From: a bacterium
GTDB taxonomy: Bacteria > Pseudomonadota > Alphaproteobacteria > Rhizobiales > Xanthobacteraceae
NCBI GenBank assembly: GCA_029946075.1
Contig: JAQSDT010000058.1
Span: 1-8,134, forward strand
Length of the DNA: 8,134 nucleotides
Direction: 5' to 3'
The position numbers were made by a program, and so were the translations under genes. The notes under the pieces were generated by a model, which did no database searches, had not been told where the DNA came from, and saw nothing but the letters and a program-made list of their open reading frames with translations. This document shows positions 1-6,114 of this stretch, one piece after another. Position 1 is the first letter of the stretch. Every line of letters begins with the position of its first letter.

Positions 1-1
1 C

Positions 2-856
2 GGGGTCGCATGCGGCTTCGGCGCGGCGCTGTTCTGGGCGCTCGGCTTCGTGGCGACGCGCCACGGCCTCGGCGTCGGCTTCACGCCGGCAGACCTGATG
101 ATGCACCGCTTCCTGTGGTCGGGCCTGGCGTTCCTGCCGCTGGCGTTCCGCGCAGGTCTTGGCGATCTCTGCGGCATCGGGTGGGGCCGCGGCATGGTGC
201 TGATGGTGCTCGGCGGTCCGGTGATGGCGATCGTCAGCTACGCCGGCTTTCTGTTCGTGCCGCTCGGGCATGGCAGCGTCATCCAGCCGTCCTGCGCGAC
301 CCTCGGCGGCCTGTTGCTGGCGGCCGTCTTCCTCAAGGAGCGGGTTTCGCCCTCGCGCGTCATCGGGGCGATCGTCATCGTCGGCGGCCTCGTCGTGATC
401 GGCGCCGAGTCGATCGGCCATATCGGCGCCGACGGCGTATTCGGCGATCTCCTGTTCGTCGTGACCGGCCTGATGTTTGCGGGCTTTGCCACGCTGGTGC
501 GGCATTGGCGCGTCTCCGCCTTCTCGACGGCAATCGTCATCAATGTGCTGTCGCTGGCGCTGTTCCCGCTTTACGCCGCGCTCGGCGGGCTCGGCCGCAT
601 CGCGGCGCTCGGCGTCGGCGAGAACGCGCTGCAGGCATTGGCGCAGGGAATCCTCGCCGGTCCCGCCGCGCTGTATCTGTTCACCTTCGCGGTCCAACGC
701 CTCGGCGTCGGCCGCGCCGCGGTGTTCCCGGCGACCGTGCCGGCGTTGACGCTGCTGGTCGGCTGGCTGCTGCTCGGCGAGCATCCGACCGTGCTGCAGG
801 TGGCGGGCCTGCTCACGGTGCTGTCGGGGTTCTATCTGGCCCAGCGGCAGCGATAG
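2..856 (+). CDS. EamA/DMT-family inner-membrane permease, 5' end outside window
   Basis: The reading frame is open from base 2, so the true start lies left of the window; the first in-window GTG (50) would cut into the first helix and is not the start. The 284 visible residues form about nine or ten hydrophobic segments in two similar halves, the 10-helix EamA arrangement. Each half ends in the family pattern of a small-residue helix, then a helix closing with an acidic/basic turn (FLKERVSPSRVIG in the first half, LLLGEHPTVLQVAG in the second), then a last helix. Usual family length is 280-300 aa, so probably only 10-20 residues are missing. Members move small metabolites or amino acids across the inner membrane, but the substrate cannot be read from sequence. 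The C-terminus ends in a short basic tail, QRQR, consistent with a cytoplasmic end. No terminator is obvious just after the stop. Confidence 0.9.
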   Translation, partial: GVACGFGAALFWALGFVATRHGLGVGFTPADLMMHRFLWSGLAFLPLAFRAGLGDLCGIGWGRGMVLMVLGGPVMAIVSYAGFLFVPLGHGSVIQPSCATLGGLLLAAVFLKERVSPSRVIGAIVIVGGLVVIGAESIGHIGADGVFGDLLFVVTGLMFAGFATLVRHWRVSAFSTAIVINVLSLALFPLYAALGGLGRIAALGVGENALQALAQGILAGPAALYLFTFAVQRLGVGRAAVFPATVPALTLLVGWLLLGEHPTVLQVAGLLTVLSGFYLAQRQR

Positions 857-946
857 GTTTCCGACGCAAGGCGCGCGAGATATCGCAACGCCGGAGTTCC
901 AGGTTTAACCCGCCGCGCGCATATCAAGCTTAATCCGCGACTTTCG

Positions 947-974
947 TTGACGCGCGTTGGCGGCGGCATACGCT
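947..974 (+). promoter_or_regulatory. Candidate sigma70-type promoter for the small ORF pair
   Basis: TTGACG (947-952) is followed after 16 bases by TACGCT (969-974). The -35 box matches five of six consensus bases and the -10 only three of six. It sits about 65 bases upstream of the first small ORF, in a 183-base stretch without other coding signal. In GC-rich alphaproteobacteria weak -10 boxes are common, so this is a candidate only. Confidence 0.3.
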
Positions 975-1039
975 GCAAGAAAATCCCGGGCGACGGTCCC
1001 GCTGACCGCGCCGGCAATTTGCAGGGAGCATGTTCAGCG

Positions 1040-1207
1040 ATGACGAACGGTGCCTGGTCGGAAGTCTGGCATCTGTGGCGCGTCGTCATTCCGCGCCGCT
1101 CGATTACCGGACGTCTGTTGGTCGGACAGGTCTGGCGCCGTCGCGACGGCCGCCGCTGGATCTACAAGCGCTTCGTGGCGCCGGGTCAGCACGATGTCCA
1201 TGCTTGA
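1040..1207 (+). CDS. Small Trp/Arg-rich conserved-type protein, 55 aa
   Basis: This short ORF encodes a basic, aromatic-rich protein with five tryptophans (W6, W10, W13, W32, W40) and eleven arginines. The core patterns are EVWHLWRVVIPRRSITGRL (8-26) and VWRRRDGRRWIYKRF (31-45). I recall similar short proteins of unknown function in Bradyrhizobium, but that is memory, not a search. There is no signal peptide or membrane segment. The ATG at 1040 is preceded by AGGGAG (1023-1028) at 11 bases, a little long but usable. An ATG at 1030 opens another frame with unremarkable composition. The last codons overlap the start of the next small ORF, which suggests coupled translation. Function unknown; the charge would suit nucleic-acid, membrane-surface or protein contacts, but nothing decides between these. 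Confidence 0.55.
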   Translation: MTNGAWSEVWHLWRVVIPRRSITGRLLVGQVWRRRDGRRWIYKRFVAPGQHDVHA

Positions 1208-1286
1208 ACGCGGCGACGTGATCTACCTCGTGGTCGCGAGTGCACTCGCATTTGGCATCATCGTCGCCATGATCTTCCTGAGGTAA
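1194..1286 (+). CDS. Single-span membrane micropeptide, 30 aa
   Basis: The ORF encodes an eight-residue polar N-terminus (MSMLERGD) followed by one hydrophobic stretch of about 20 residues (9-29) and a final Arg. This is the profile of a small integral inner-membrane peptide. Its start overlaps the end of the preceding small ORF by 14 bases in another frame, so translation could be coupled; no strong ribosome-binding site of its own is present. An in-frame ATG at 1200 is an alternative start, giving 28 aa. No family can be named. Small single-span proteins often act as accessory subunits of respiratory or transport complexes, but no such partner is adjacent. Coding status is probable, not proven, because the ORF is so short. 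Confidence 0.45.
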   Translation: MSMLERGDVIYLVVASALAFGIIVAMIFLR

Positions 1287-1290
1287 CGAC

Positions 1291-1309
1291 GGGCGCCTTC
1301 GTGGCGCCT
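1291..1309 (+). terminator. Short GC hairpin after the small ORFs, possible weak terminator
   Basis: GGCGCC (1292-1297), a TTCGT loop (1298-1302) and GGCGCC (1303-1308) form a six-base-pair GC stem five bases after the stop of the 30-aa ORF. A G-T wobble can extend it by one pair. There is no T-run behind it, so it is at best a weak or factor-assisted terminator, or an mRNA 3'-end stabiliser. Confidence 0.3.
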
Positions 1310-1399
1310 CGTGGTTAGCGACGTCCTAATTTCGCTGGCATTTTTCGGCTATCCGGCGGATTTGCTCCGTACTCTCACTGACATGGCTTTAACCCGCGG

Positions 1400-1431
1400 T
1401 TGACGGCGGACGGGCATGGTGGACGGCTAAC
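1400..1431 (+). promoter_or_regulatory. Weak candidate promoter for the PAS-GGDEF gene
   Basis: TTGACG (1400-1405) is followed after 19-20 bases by GGCTAAC (1425-1431). The -10 part is poor and the spacing long. If used, transcription would start about ten bases or fewer before the start codon, giving an almost leaderless message. That would fit the lack of a ribosome-binding site at 1444. Confidence 0.2.
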
Positions 1432-1443
1432 CTGGTCCCCTTG

Positions 1444-2466
1444 ATGTCTCGAACCGCGCCGCTATTGAGAGTCCCGCACGTCGATCCGGATGTCGATCAT
1501 CTGGCGGATGCGCCGTCGCTCGCGGGCGGGGAGGTCGAAAGCAGCCAGCTGGAGGACAGCGCGTTTTTGCTGCGCGCAACGCTGGAACATATGGACCAGG
1601 GATTGGTGGTTCTCGATCGCGACCATGTGGTTCGCGTGTGCAATCCGCGGGCGCACGAGTTGCTCGATCTGCCGGAAGACGTGCTGCGCGAGAATGCTGC
1701 GTTTGCCGACATTCGCGCCTTTCAGAATGCGCGCGGAGATTTTTCGCTGATGCCGCCGGCGACCTCGGCCGTCATCGGCGGCAGCGACGCCCGGCGCTTC
1801 CCCCTCGTTTACGACTGGCCGCGGCCCGACGGCTTGACGCTGGAAGTGCGCCGCGTCCAGCTTGCCGACGGCAGCTCGATCAACACGTTCACGGACGTGA
1901 CCGAACGCCGCGCCTTCGAAACGGCGCTGCGCGAAAGCGAGCGCCGCTACCGCCTGCTGGCGGAGCGGATCGAAGAGCTTTCGCAGGTCGACGAACTCAC
2001 CGGCGTGCTGAACCGCCGCTACATCATGCAGGCGCTGAGGGACGAGCTGGCGCGTTCGGAGCGGAGCGGGGAGCCGTGCGCGGTCGCGATGATCGATCTC
2101 GACTTCTTCAAGCGGATCAACGACCGTTTCGGACATCCGATCGGCGACGAAGTGCTGCGCAGCTTTGCGATCGCCGTCGGTGCCAACGCCCGCAGCATGG
2201 ACCGCCTCGGCCGCTATGGCGGCGAGGAATTTCTGCTGGTTCTGCCGTGCATCGCCGGAGCGCAGGCGACCGAGGCCGTCGACCGCTTGCGCGCCATTAT
2301 CGCGGGTCTGGACTGGAGCGCGATTTCGGACGACCTGCAGGTGACGGTCTCGGCCGGCGTGACCCAGGCCCGGCCGAACGAGGCCGTCGAAGACATCGTG
2401 GCCCGCGCCGATGCCGCGCTGTACCGCGCCAAGGATGCGGGACGAAATTGCGTGATGGGCGGCTGA
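1444..2466 (+). CDS. Soluble PAS-GGDEF diguanylate cyclase, 340 aa
   Basis: This enzyme is predicted to condense two GTP into cyclic di-GMP in the cytosol. No membrane segment or signal peptide is present. Residues about 41-157 form a PAS sensor of the PAS_7-like kind (LEHMDQGLVVLDRDHVV, ending in the FTDVTERR exit motif). A coiled linker (about 158-182) leads into the GGDEF domain, which begins DELTGVLNRR. Active-site parts are all present: metal-binding D218 in MIDLDFFK, substrate-contacting N226 and D235 in the IND...GDE stretch, the signature GGEEF at 259-263, and the closing YRAK...GRN motif. R250-S-M-D253 lies exactly five residues before the signature and is an intact RxxD inhibitory site, so product feedback is expected. 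No clear ribosome-binding site precedes ATG 1444; TTG 1441 is an alternative start. The PAS ligand is unknown. Confidence 0.93.
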   Translation: MSRTAPLLRVPHVDPDVDHLADAPSLAGGEVESSQLEDSAFLLRATLEHMDQGLVVLDRDHVVRVCNPRAHELLDLPEDVLRENAAFADIRAFQNARGDFSLMPPATSAVIGGSDARRFPLVYDWPRPDGLTLEVRRVQLADGSSINTFTDVTERRAFETALRESERRYRLLAERIEELSQVDELTGVLNRRYIMQALRDELARSERSGEPCAVAMIDLDFFKRINDRFGHPIGDEVLRSFAIAVGANARSMDRLGRYGGEEFLLVLPCIAGAQATEAVDRLRAIIAGLDWSAISDDLQVTVSAGVTQARPNEAVEDIVARADAALYRAKDAGRNCVMGG

Positions 2467-2555
2467 GCGGCAATCGGTCGCGTCCCACCGGCATTTGCAT
2501 ATCTTCAAGCGAAGCGGCCGCCGCATTTTTGCCGGCGATTCAGGCGCATTACTGG

Positions 2556-2569
2556 CGACGGCGCCGTCG
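2556..2569. repeat. 14-bp perfect palindrome upstream of the first transglycosylase
   Basis: CGACGGCGCCGTCG reads the same on both strands. It lies 78 bases before the start codon at 2647, where a promoter or operator would be expected. In DNA this GC-rich such a palindrome may be chance; no matching -35/-10 pair sits around it. Confidence 0.25.
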
Positions 2570-2610
2570 TTGCGTTAAGCTGGTGGCCTCGATCGACAGC
2601 GGGCACGGCC

Positions 2611-2646
2611 AGGGAATACGGCAGGGAATACGGCAGGGAATACGGA
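2611..2646 (+). repeat. Three tandem 12-bp units, each with a Shine-Dalgarno-like AGGGA, abutting a start codon
   Basis: The unit AGGGAATACGGC occurs three times without a gap (2611-2622, 2623-2634, 2635-2646); only the last base of the third copy differs (A). The third copy ends exactly at the ATG of the first transglycosylase, placing its AGGGA (2635-2639) seven bases before the start, the proper ribosome-binding distance. The other two copies place identical AGGGA motifs at 19 and 31 bases upstream. Slipped-strand change in copy number would move the upstream motifs but leave the proximal one in place. Confidence 0.9.
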
Positions 2647-3450
2647 ATGACAATGCGCAGGAAATTCACGGTAGCCGCTTCGGTCGCCATGGCGGCGTTT
2701 TTCTGTGCAGGCTCTTCATCCCACGCCGCCACCTGCGGCAATTCCGCCGGCGGCTATGAGGGCTGGAAGCGGGAATTCGCCGGCGAGGCGCGGGCCAAGG
2801 GCATCAGCGCCGGAACCATCCAGGCGCTGATGGCGACCAATTACGCGCAGGCGACCATCAATGCCGATCGCGGCCAGCGCAGCTTTCAGCTCACGCTCGA
2901 CCAGTTTCTCGCCAAGCGCGGCGCCACCACCATCGTCGCCAAGGGGCGGCAGTTGAAGGCGTCGCAAGCGGCGCTGTTTTCCTCCATTCAGCAGCGTTAC
3001 GGCGTGCCGCCGGGTCCGCTGCTCGCGATCTGGGGCATGGAGACGGGTTTCGGCGCCGTGCGCGGTAACCAGAACATGCTCGCCTCGATCGCGACGCTGT
3101 CCTACGACTGCCGGCGCTCGGCCTATTTCACCGAGCACCTCTACGCGGCGCTGCAATTGATCGATCGCGGCGTGCTGACGCCGGCGCAGCGCGGCTCGAT
3201 GCATGGCGAGGTCGGCCAGACCCAGTTCATGCCCAAGGCGATCCTGGCTTACGGCACCGGCAATCTCGAAAACTCCGCCAACGCGCTGAGTTCGGCCGCC
3301 AACTTCCTCAAGGCGCATGGCTGGCGCGCCGGCGCCGGCTATCAGCCGGGCGAACCGAATTTCGCCGCTATCCAGGCGTGGAATGCCGCCGGCGTCTATC
3401 AGAAGGCCATCGCGCTGATGGGCCGCCAGATCGACGGCGGCAGCGAGTGA
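2647..3450 (+). CDS. Secreted MltB-like lytic murein transglycosylase lacking the EF-hand loop, 267 aa
   Basis: The product should cleave the MurNAc-GlcNAc bond of peptidoglycan in the periplasm, leaving 1,6-anhydro-MurNAc ends. A Sec signal peptide is clear: a basic start (MTMRRKF), a hydrophobic core, and an SHA/A cleavage site near residue 27. The SLT_2-type catalytic domain follows, with catalytic Glu132 in AIWGMETGFG and the substrate-groove motif GEVGQTQFMP (187-196), ending in NFLKAHGW. C30 and C155 match cysteines in the next gene and may form a disulfide. Unlike that neighbour, the segment between QTQFMPKAILAYG and the NSANAL helix lacks the Asp-rich EF-hand-like loop of MltB enzymes. 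There is no C-terminal peptidoglycan-binding domain. ATG 2647 is chosen for its AGGGA at seven bases; ATG 2653 is possible. No lipobox is seen, so the protein is probably soluble. Confidence 0.9.
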   Translation: MTMRRKFTVAASVAMAAFFCAGSSSHAATCGNSAGGYEGWKREFAGEARAKGISAGTIQALMATNYAQATINADRGQRSFQLTLDQFLAKRGATTIVAKGRQLKASQAALFSSIQQRYGVPPGPLLAIWGMETGFGAVRGNQNMLASIATLSYDCRRSAYFTEHLYAALQLIDRGVLTPAQRGSMHGEVGQTQFMPKAILAYGTGNLENSANALSSAANFLKAHGWRAGAGYQPGEPNFAAIQAWNAAGVYQKAIALMGRQIDGGSE

Positions 3451-3471
3451 AGCGGCGGCGATCGTCCACGA

Positions 3472-3499
3472 TGTCGTCCCTGCGTTCGCAGGGACGACA
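3472..3499. repeat. Intergenic palindrome between the two transglycosylases (bradyrhizobial GTCGTCCC type)
   Basis: A perfect 12-bp inverted repeat (TGTCGTCCCTGC, loop GTTC, then its complement) starts 21 bases after the upstream stop codon. The ends share GTCGTCCC...GGGACGAC with the larger element at 6115-6250, so both probably belong to one family of dispersed palindromic repeats. In RNA it forms a strong hairpin that could protect or end the upstream message. No T-run follows. Confidence 0.75.
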
Positions 3500-3579
3500 A
3501 TTGGGTTGAGCGCAACCCCTGCCACACGCGATTTTTTCGTGACATGATCGGGACAATCGTAAAACATCAAGGGATTCGT

Positions 3580-4386
3580 ATGCGCAAAATCTGGTTTGCC
3601 GCCCTGTTCGGCGCGGTCGTCGCCGCCACTCCGTCCCATGCCGCCCGCTGCGGCGGCGATTTCAACGCCTTCATGTCGGCAATGGCAGCGGAAGCGCAGG
3701 CCGCCGGCGTGTCGCAGGCCGTCATCGGCCAGGCCTTTGCCGGCGTAACGCAGGATCAGACGGTGCTCGCCTTCGACCGCCGCCAGCGCGGCACCTTCAA
3801 CAAGTCGTTCGAGCAATATGTCTCGACCCGCGTCGGCCCGGGCCGCATCAAGATGGGCCGGCAGATGCTGCAGAAGCACGCCTCGCTGCTGTCGCGCATC
3901 GAGCAGAAGTTCGGCGTGCCGCCGCAGATCATCGTCGCGATCTGGGGGCTGGAGAGCGACTTCGGCAAGGGCGACGTCGGCAAGATGCCTGTCATTCGAA
4001 CGCTGATGACGATGGCGCATGATTGCCGCCGCACCGAACTGTTCCAGGGCGAACTGCTGGCGGCGCTGAAGATCGTCCAGCGCGGCGATCTTCCGCTCAG
4101 CGACCTGATCGGCGCCTTCGCCGGCGAGATCGGCCAGACGCAATTCCTGCCGTCGTCCTACATCAAATACGGCGTCGATTTCGACGGCAACGGCCATGTC
4201 GACCTCCGCCACAGCGTGCCGGATGTGCTGGCCTCCACCGCGAACCTGCTGCACGTCTCCGGCTTCAAGAACGGCCAGCCCTACGGCGAGGGCACGCCGA
4301 ACTTCGACGCCATGCGCGAGTGGAACCGGGCCACGATCTACCGCAAGACGATCGGGTATTTCGCAGATCAACTGGTCGGGCGGTGA
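3580..4386 (+). CDS. Secreted MltB-like lytic murein transglycosylase with EF-hand-type loop, 268 aa
   Basis: A second periplasmic peptidoglycan-cleaving enzyme of the same SLT_2 type, clearly paralogous to the gene before it. The signal peptide is MRKIWFAALF plus a hydrophobic core, with cleavage near SHA/A (residue 21). Catalytic Glu125 lies in AIWGLESDFG, and the groove motif is GEIGQTQFLPSSY (182-194). An EF-hand-like loop DFDGNGHVDL (200-209) resembles the metal-binding loop known from E. coli MltB (Slt35). C24 and C149 match the cysteine pair of the neighbour. ATG 3580 is chosen because AAGGGA (3569-3574) sits five bases upstream and the signal peptide then starts properly; ATG 3544 would add 12 residues before the basic start. 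It probably has its own promoter or is read through from the upstream gene, 129 bases away. Confidence 0.92.
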   Translation: MRKIWFAALFGAVVAATPSHAARCGGDFNAFMSAMAAEAQAAGVSQAVIGQAFAGVTQDQTVLAFDRRQRGTFNKSFEQYVSTRVGPGRIKMGRQMLQKHASLLSRIEQKFGVPPQIIVAIWGLESDFGKGDVGKMPVIRTLMTMAHDCRRTELFQGELLAALKIVQRGDLPLSDLIGAFAGEIGQTQFLPSSYIKYGVDFDGNGHVDLRHSVPDVLASTANLLHVSGFKNGQPYGEGTPNFDAMREWNRATIYRKTIGYFADQLVGR

Positions 4387-4417
4387 CGGCGTCCATTGCG
4401 TAGCAGGCCTCGTAGGA

Positions 4418-4485
4418 TGGGTGGAGCGCAGCGATACCCCTCAATACCTGTGCGCTTGAGGATGGGTATCGCTGCGCTCCACCCA
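4418..4485. terminator. Large inverted repeat between convergent genes, probable bidirectional terminator or dispersed repeat
   Basis: Arms of 22 bases (4418-4439 and 4464-4485) are perfectly complementary. A further five pairs follow across a three-base bulge (CTCAA 4440-4444 with TTGAG 4456-4460), leaving an 11-base loop. It lies between the convergent ends of the second transglycosylase (stop at 4386) and the dehydrogenase (stop at 4505), where a shared terminator is expected. No T-run is present on either strand. Sequences starting GTAGGATGGGT and containing GCGATACCC recur as intergenic repeats in this bacterial group as I remember it, so it may be a repeat doing double duty. Confidence 0.65.
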
Positions 4486-4504
4486 ACCAACGGAGCGCTG
4501 TGCT

Positions 4505-5344
4505 TCACTTCTTCTGCGCCATCTTCTCCAGCCGCTTCGCTATCACGTTCCAGTACGTCGCCGGCCGGAACCGCTGCAGCAAATCCATGAACTTCGCATC
4601 GCCGCCGATCAGGATCCGCGGCTGGTTCTTCTCGATGCCGAGGATGATGCGCTGGGCGGCCGCCGGCGGCGTCGTCCTGGCGATGGCATCGAAACGATCG
4701 ATCGATTCCGCGCGGCGCGCGTTGTCGGTAATCCCGGTGCCGGTGCGGGAATTGCGCACGATGTTGGTCAGCACGCCGCCGGGATGCACCACCGACAGTT
4801 TGACCGGGCTCTTTGCCATCGCCAGTTCGTGACGCAGGCTTTCCGAAAAGCCGCGCACCGCGAACTTTGCCGCGCAATAGGCCGTCTGGCCGGGCGGGGC
4901 GATGATGCCGAAGATCGAGGACAGGTTGACGATATGTGCCTCGCGCTGCTGCGACAGATGCGGCAGGAACGCGCGCGTGCCGTGCACCACGCCCCAGAAA
5001 TTGATGTTGATCAGCCACTCCATCTGCGCCTGGTCGATCTCGTTGAAGCCGCCCATCAGGGCAACGCCGGCATTGTTGATGAGGATATTCAGCGAGGGAT
5101 GCGCCGCGATGGCGGCCTTGGCGAAATCCTCGATCTGCGCGGGCTCGCCGACATCGACGCGGTGCGTGGTGACCTTGCGCTTGCCGTCGCGGGCAAGTTC
5201 GGCGGCGACCGATTGCAGGCCGGCCTCGTCGCGGTCGGCCAGCGCGAGGTCGCAGCCCCGCGCCGCGAGCTCGATCGCCAGCGCGCGGCCGATGCCGCTG
5301 GCGGCGCCGGTCACGGCGGCCGCACTTCCAGATATCGCGGTCAT
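4505..5344 (-). CDS. Classical short-chain dehydrogenase/reductase, 279 aa
   Basis: A cytosolic NAD(P)-dependent oxidoreductase of the classical SDR family. Visible in order: the dinucleotide-binding TGAASGIG (12-19); Asp37 at the end of the second strand (ALADRDE), which leans towards NAD(H), though Arg38 leaves NADPH possible; Asp64 (VDV); NNAG (90-93); and the catalytic set N115, S143 (NLSSIFG), Y156 and K160 (YCAAK). PGG (188-190) follows the active site. The C-terminal 30-40 residues (from about RILIGGDAKF) extend past the usual 250-aa core and resemble SDRs active on lipophilic alcohols or ketones, but the substrate is not determined. CGGAG (5359-5355 on this strand) lies ten bases before the ATG. 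The gene is divergent from the LysE-type gene and convergent with the transglycosylase. Confidence 0.92.
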   Translation of the reverse strand: MTAISGSAAAVTGAASGIGRALAIELAARGCDLALADRDEAGLQSVAAELARDGKRKVTTHRVDVGEPAQIEDFAKAAIAAHPSLNILINNAGVALMGGFNEIDQAQMEWLININFWGVVHGTRAFLPHLSQQREAHIVNLSSIFGIIAPPGQTAYCAAKFAVRGFSESLRHELAMAKSPVKLSVVHPGGVLTNIVRNSRTGTGITDNARRAESIDRFDAIARTTPPAAAQRIILGIEKNQPRILIGGDAKFMDLLQRFRPATYWNVIAKRLEKMAQKK

Positions 5345-5483
5345 ATCGGGGGATCTCCGTTGGGCAAAAAATCAGGCAGGCGGATTCCACGCTTTTCCCA
5401 GATCGGAACCGAACCATAAAGCGTTTTCGTGGCCTGGCGCGCCGCGCTTCCGTGCGAGGCGCGGCCATGATACTGGCGAGGGC
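5345..5483. promoter_or_regulatory. Divergent intergenic region between dehydrogenase and LysE-type exporter
   Basis: Both flanking genes must be transcribed from this 139-base gap. For the exporter, CATAAA (5415-5420) is a fair -10 box, but its -35 partner 17 bases upstream (CTTTTC) is poor. For the dehydrogenase, TGGAAT on the minus strand is a possible -10. CCACGCTTT (from 5387) and AAAGCG...CGTGG (5418-5432) make an interrupted inverted repeat around the centre that could bind a regulator of both genes. No regulator gene is next to it. Confidence 0.3.
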
Positions 5484-6101
5484 ATGACCCTCTCGTTCCT
5501 GCTGACGTCGCTGATCGTCGTCGCTTCGCCCGGCACCGGCGTGCTCTATACGCTCGCGGTCGCGCTCACCCTCGGCGCCCGCCCGTCCGTCGCCGCCGCC
5601 TTCGGCTGCACGCTCGGCATCCTGCCGCATATGGCCGCCGCAATGCTCGGGCTCGCCGCCGTGCTGCACACCAGCGCGCTGGCGTTTGCCGCGCTGAAAT
5701 GGTGCGGCGTGGTCTATCTGCTCTATATGGCCTGGCAGGCGCTGCGCGAGACCGGCGCGCTGTCGATCGACACGCGGCCCGCCGCAACAGCCCGCTCCAG
5801 CCGCCGCGTCATCGTCACCGCGATCCTGAGCAACGTCCTCAATCCCAAACTGTCGATCTTCTTCCTGGCGTTCCTGCCGCAATTCGTCGCCGCCGACGAG
5901 GCCCATCCGCTGGCGCGGATGCTGGAATTGAGCGGCGTCTTCATGGTGATGACGTTTGCAGTGTTCGCCGCCTACGGCCTGTTCGCGGCATCCGTGCGCG
6001 ACCGCATCATCTCGCGGCCCGCCGTGATGACCTGGCTGCGCCGCAGCTTTGCGGCCGGGTTCGCGGCGCTCGGCGCAAGGCTGGCGCTGTCGGAGCGATA
6101 A
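5484..6101 (+). CDS. LysE/RhtB-family amino-acid exporter, 205 aa
   Basis: An inner-membrane exporter of the LysE superfamily, which commonly moves amino acids or related small molecules out of the cell; the substrate is not readable here. The N-terminus MTLSFLLTSL...ASPGTGVLYTLA carries the family's Pro-Gly motif in the first helix. SNVLNPKLSIFFLAFLPQF (116-134) is the conserved Asn-Pro-Lys segment of the middle helix. About six hydrophobic spans are visible (near 1-22, 37-60, 65-85, 110-133, 146-170, 183-203), and the length is normal for the family. ATG 5484 is the start that gives a family-like N-terminus, although GAGGG (5478-5482) is unusually close, one base away, so translation may be weak. 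A repeat element begins 13 bases after the stop. Confidence 0.9.
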   Translation: MTLSFLLTSLIVVASPGTGVLYTLAVALTLGARPSVAAAFGCTLGILPHMAAAMLGLAAVLHTSALAFAALKWCGVVYLLYMAWQALRETGALSIDTRPAATARSSRRVIVTAILSNVLNPKLSIFFLAFLPQFVAADEAHPLARMLELSGVFMVMTFAVFAAYGLFAASVRDRIISRPAVMTWLRRSFAAGFAALGARLALSER

Positions 6102-6114
6102 GTCTCTCCACACC

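Noticed and set aside
2716..4371. Long minus-strand open frame (551 codons) opposite both transglycosylases
   Set aside because: Its translation is Arg/Ala/Gly/His-rich with no fold pattern, as expected antisense to GC-rich codons. The plus-strand genes there have signal peptides and catalytic motifs.
5403..5414. 12-base exact match TCGGAACCGAAC also at 6903-6914, both upstream of plus-strand genes, with a GGAAC core like EcfG-type stress promoters
   Set aside because: About two chance 12-mer repeats are expected in 8 kb, and neither copy has CGTT at the 16-17 base spacing needed for EcfG promoters.
4902..5483. Extension of the LysE-type frame to an upstream ATG (399 codons)
   Set aside because: The extra part is antisense to the dehydrogenase and lacks the family pattern; the exporter N-terminus begins naturally at 5484.
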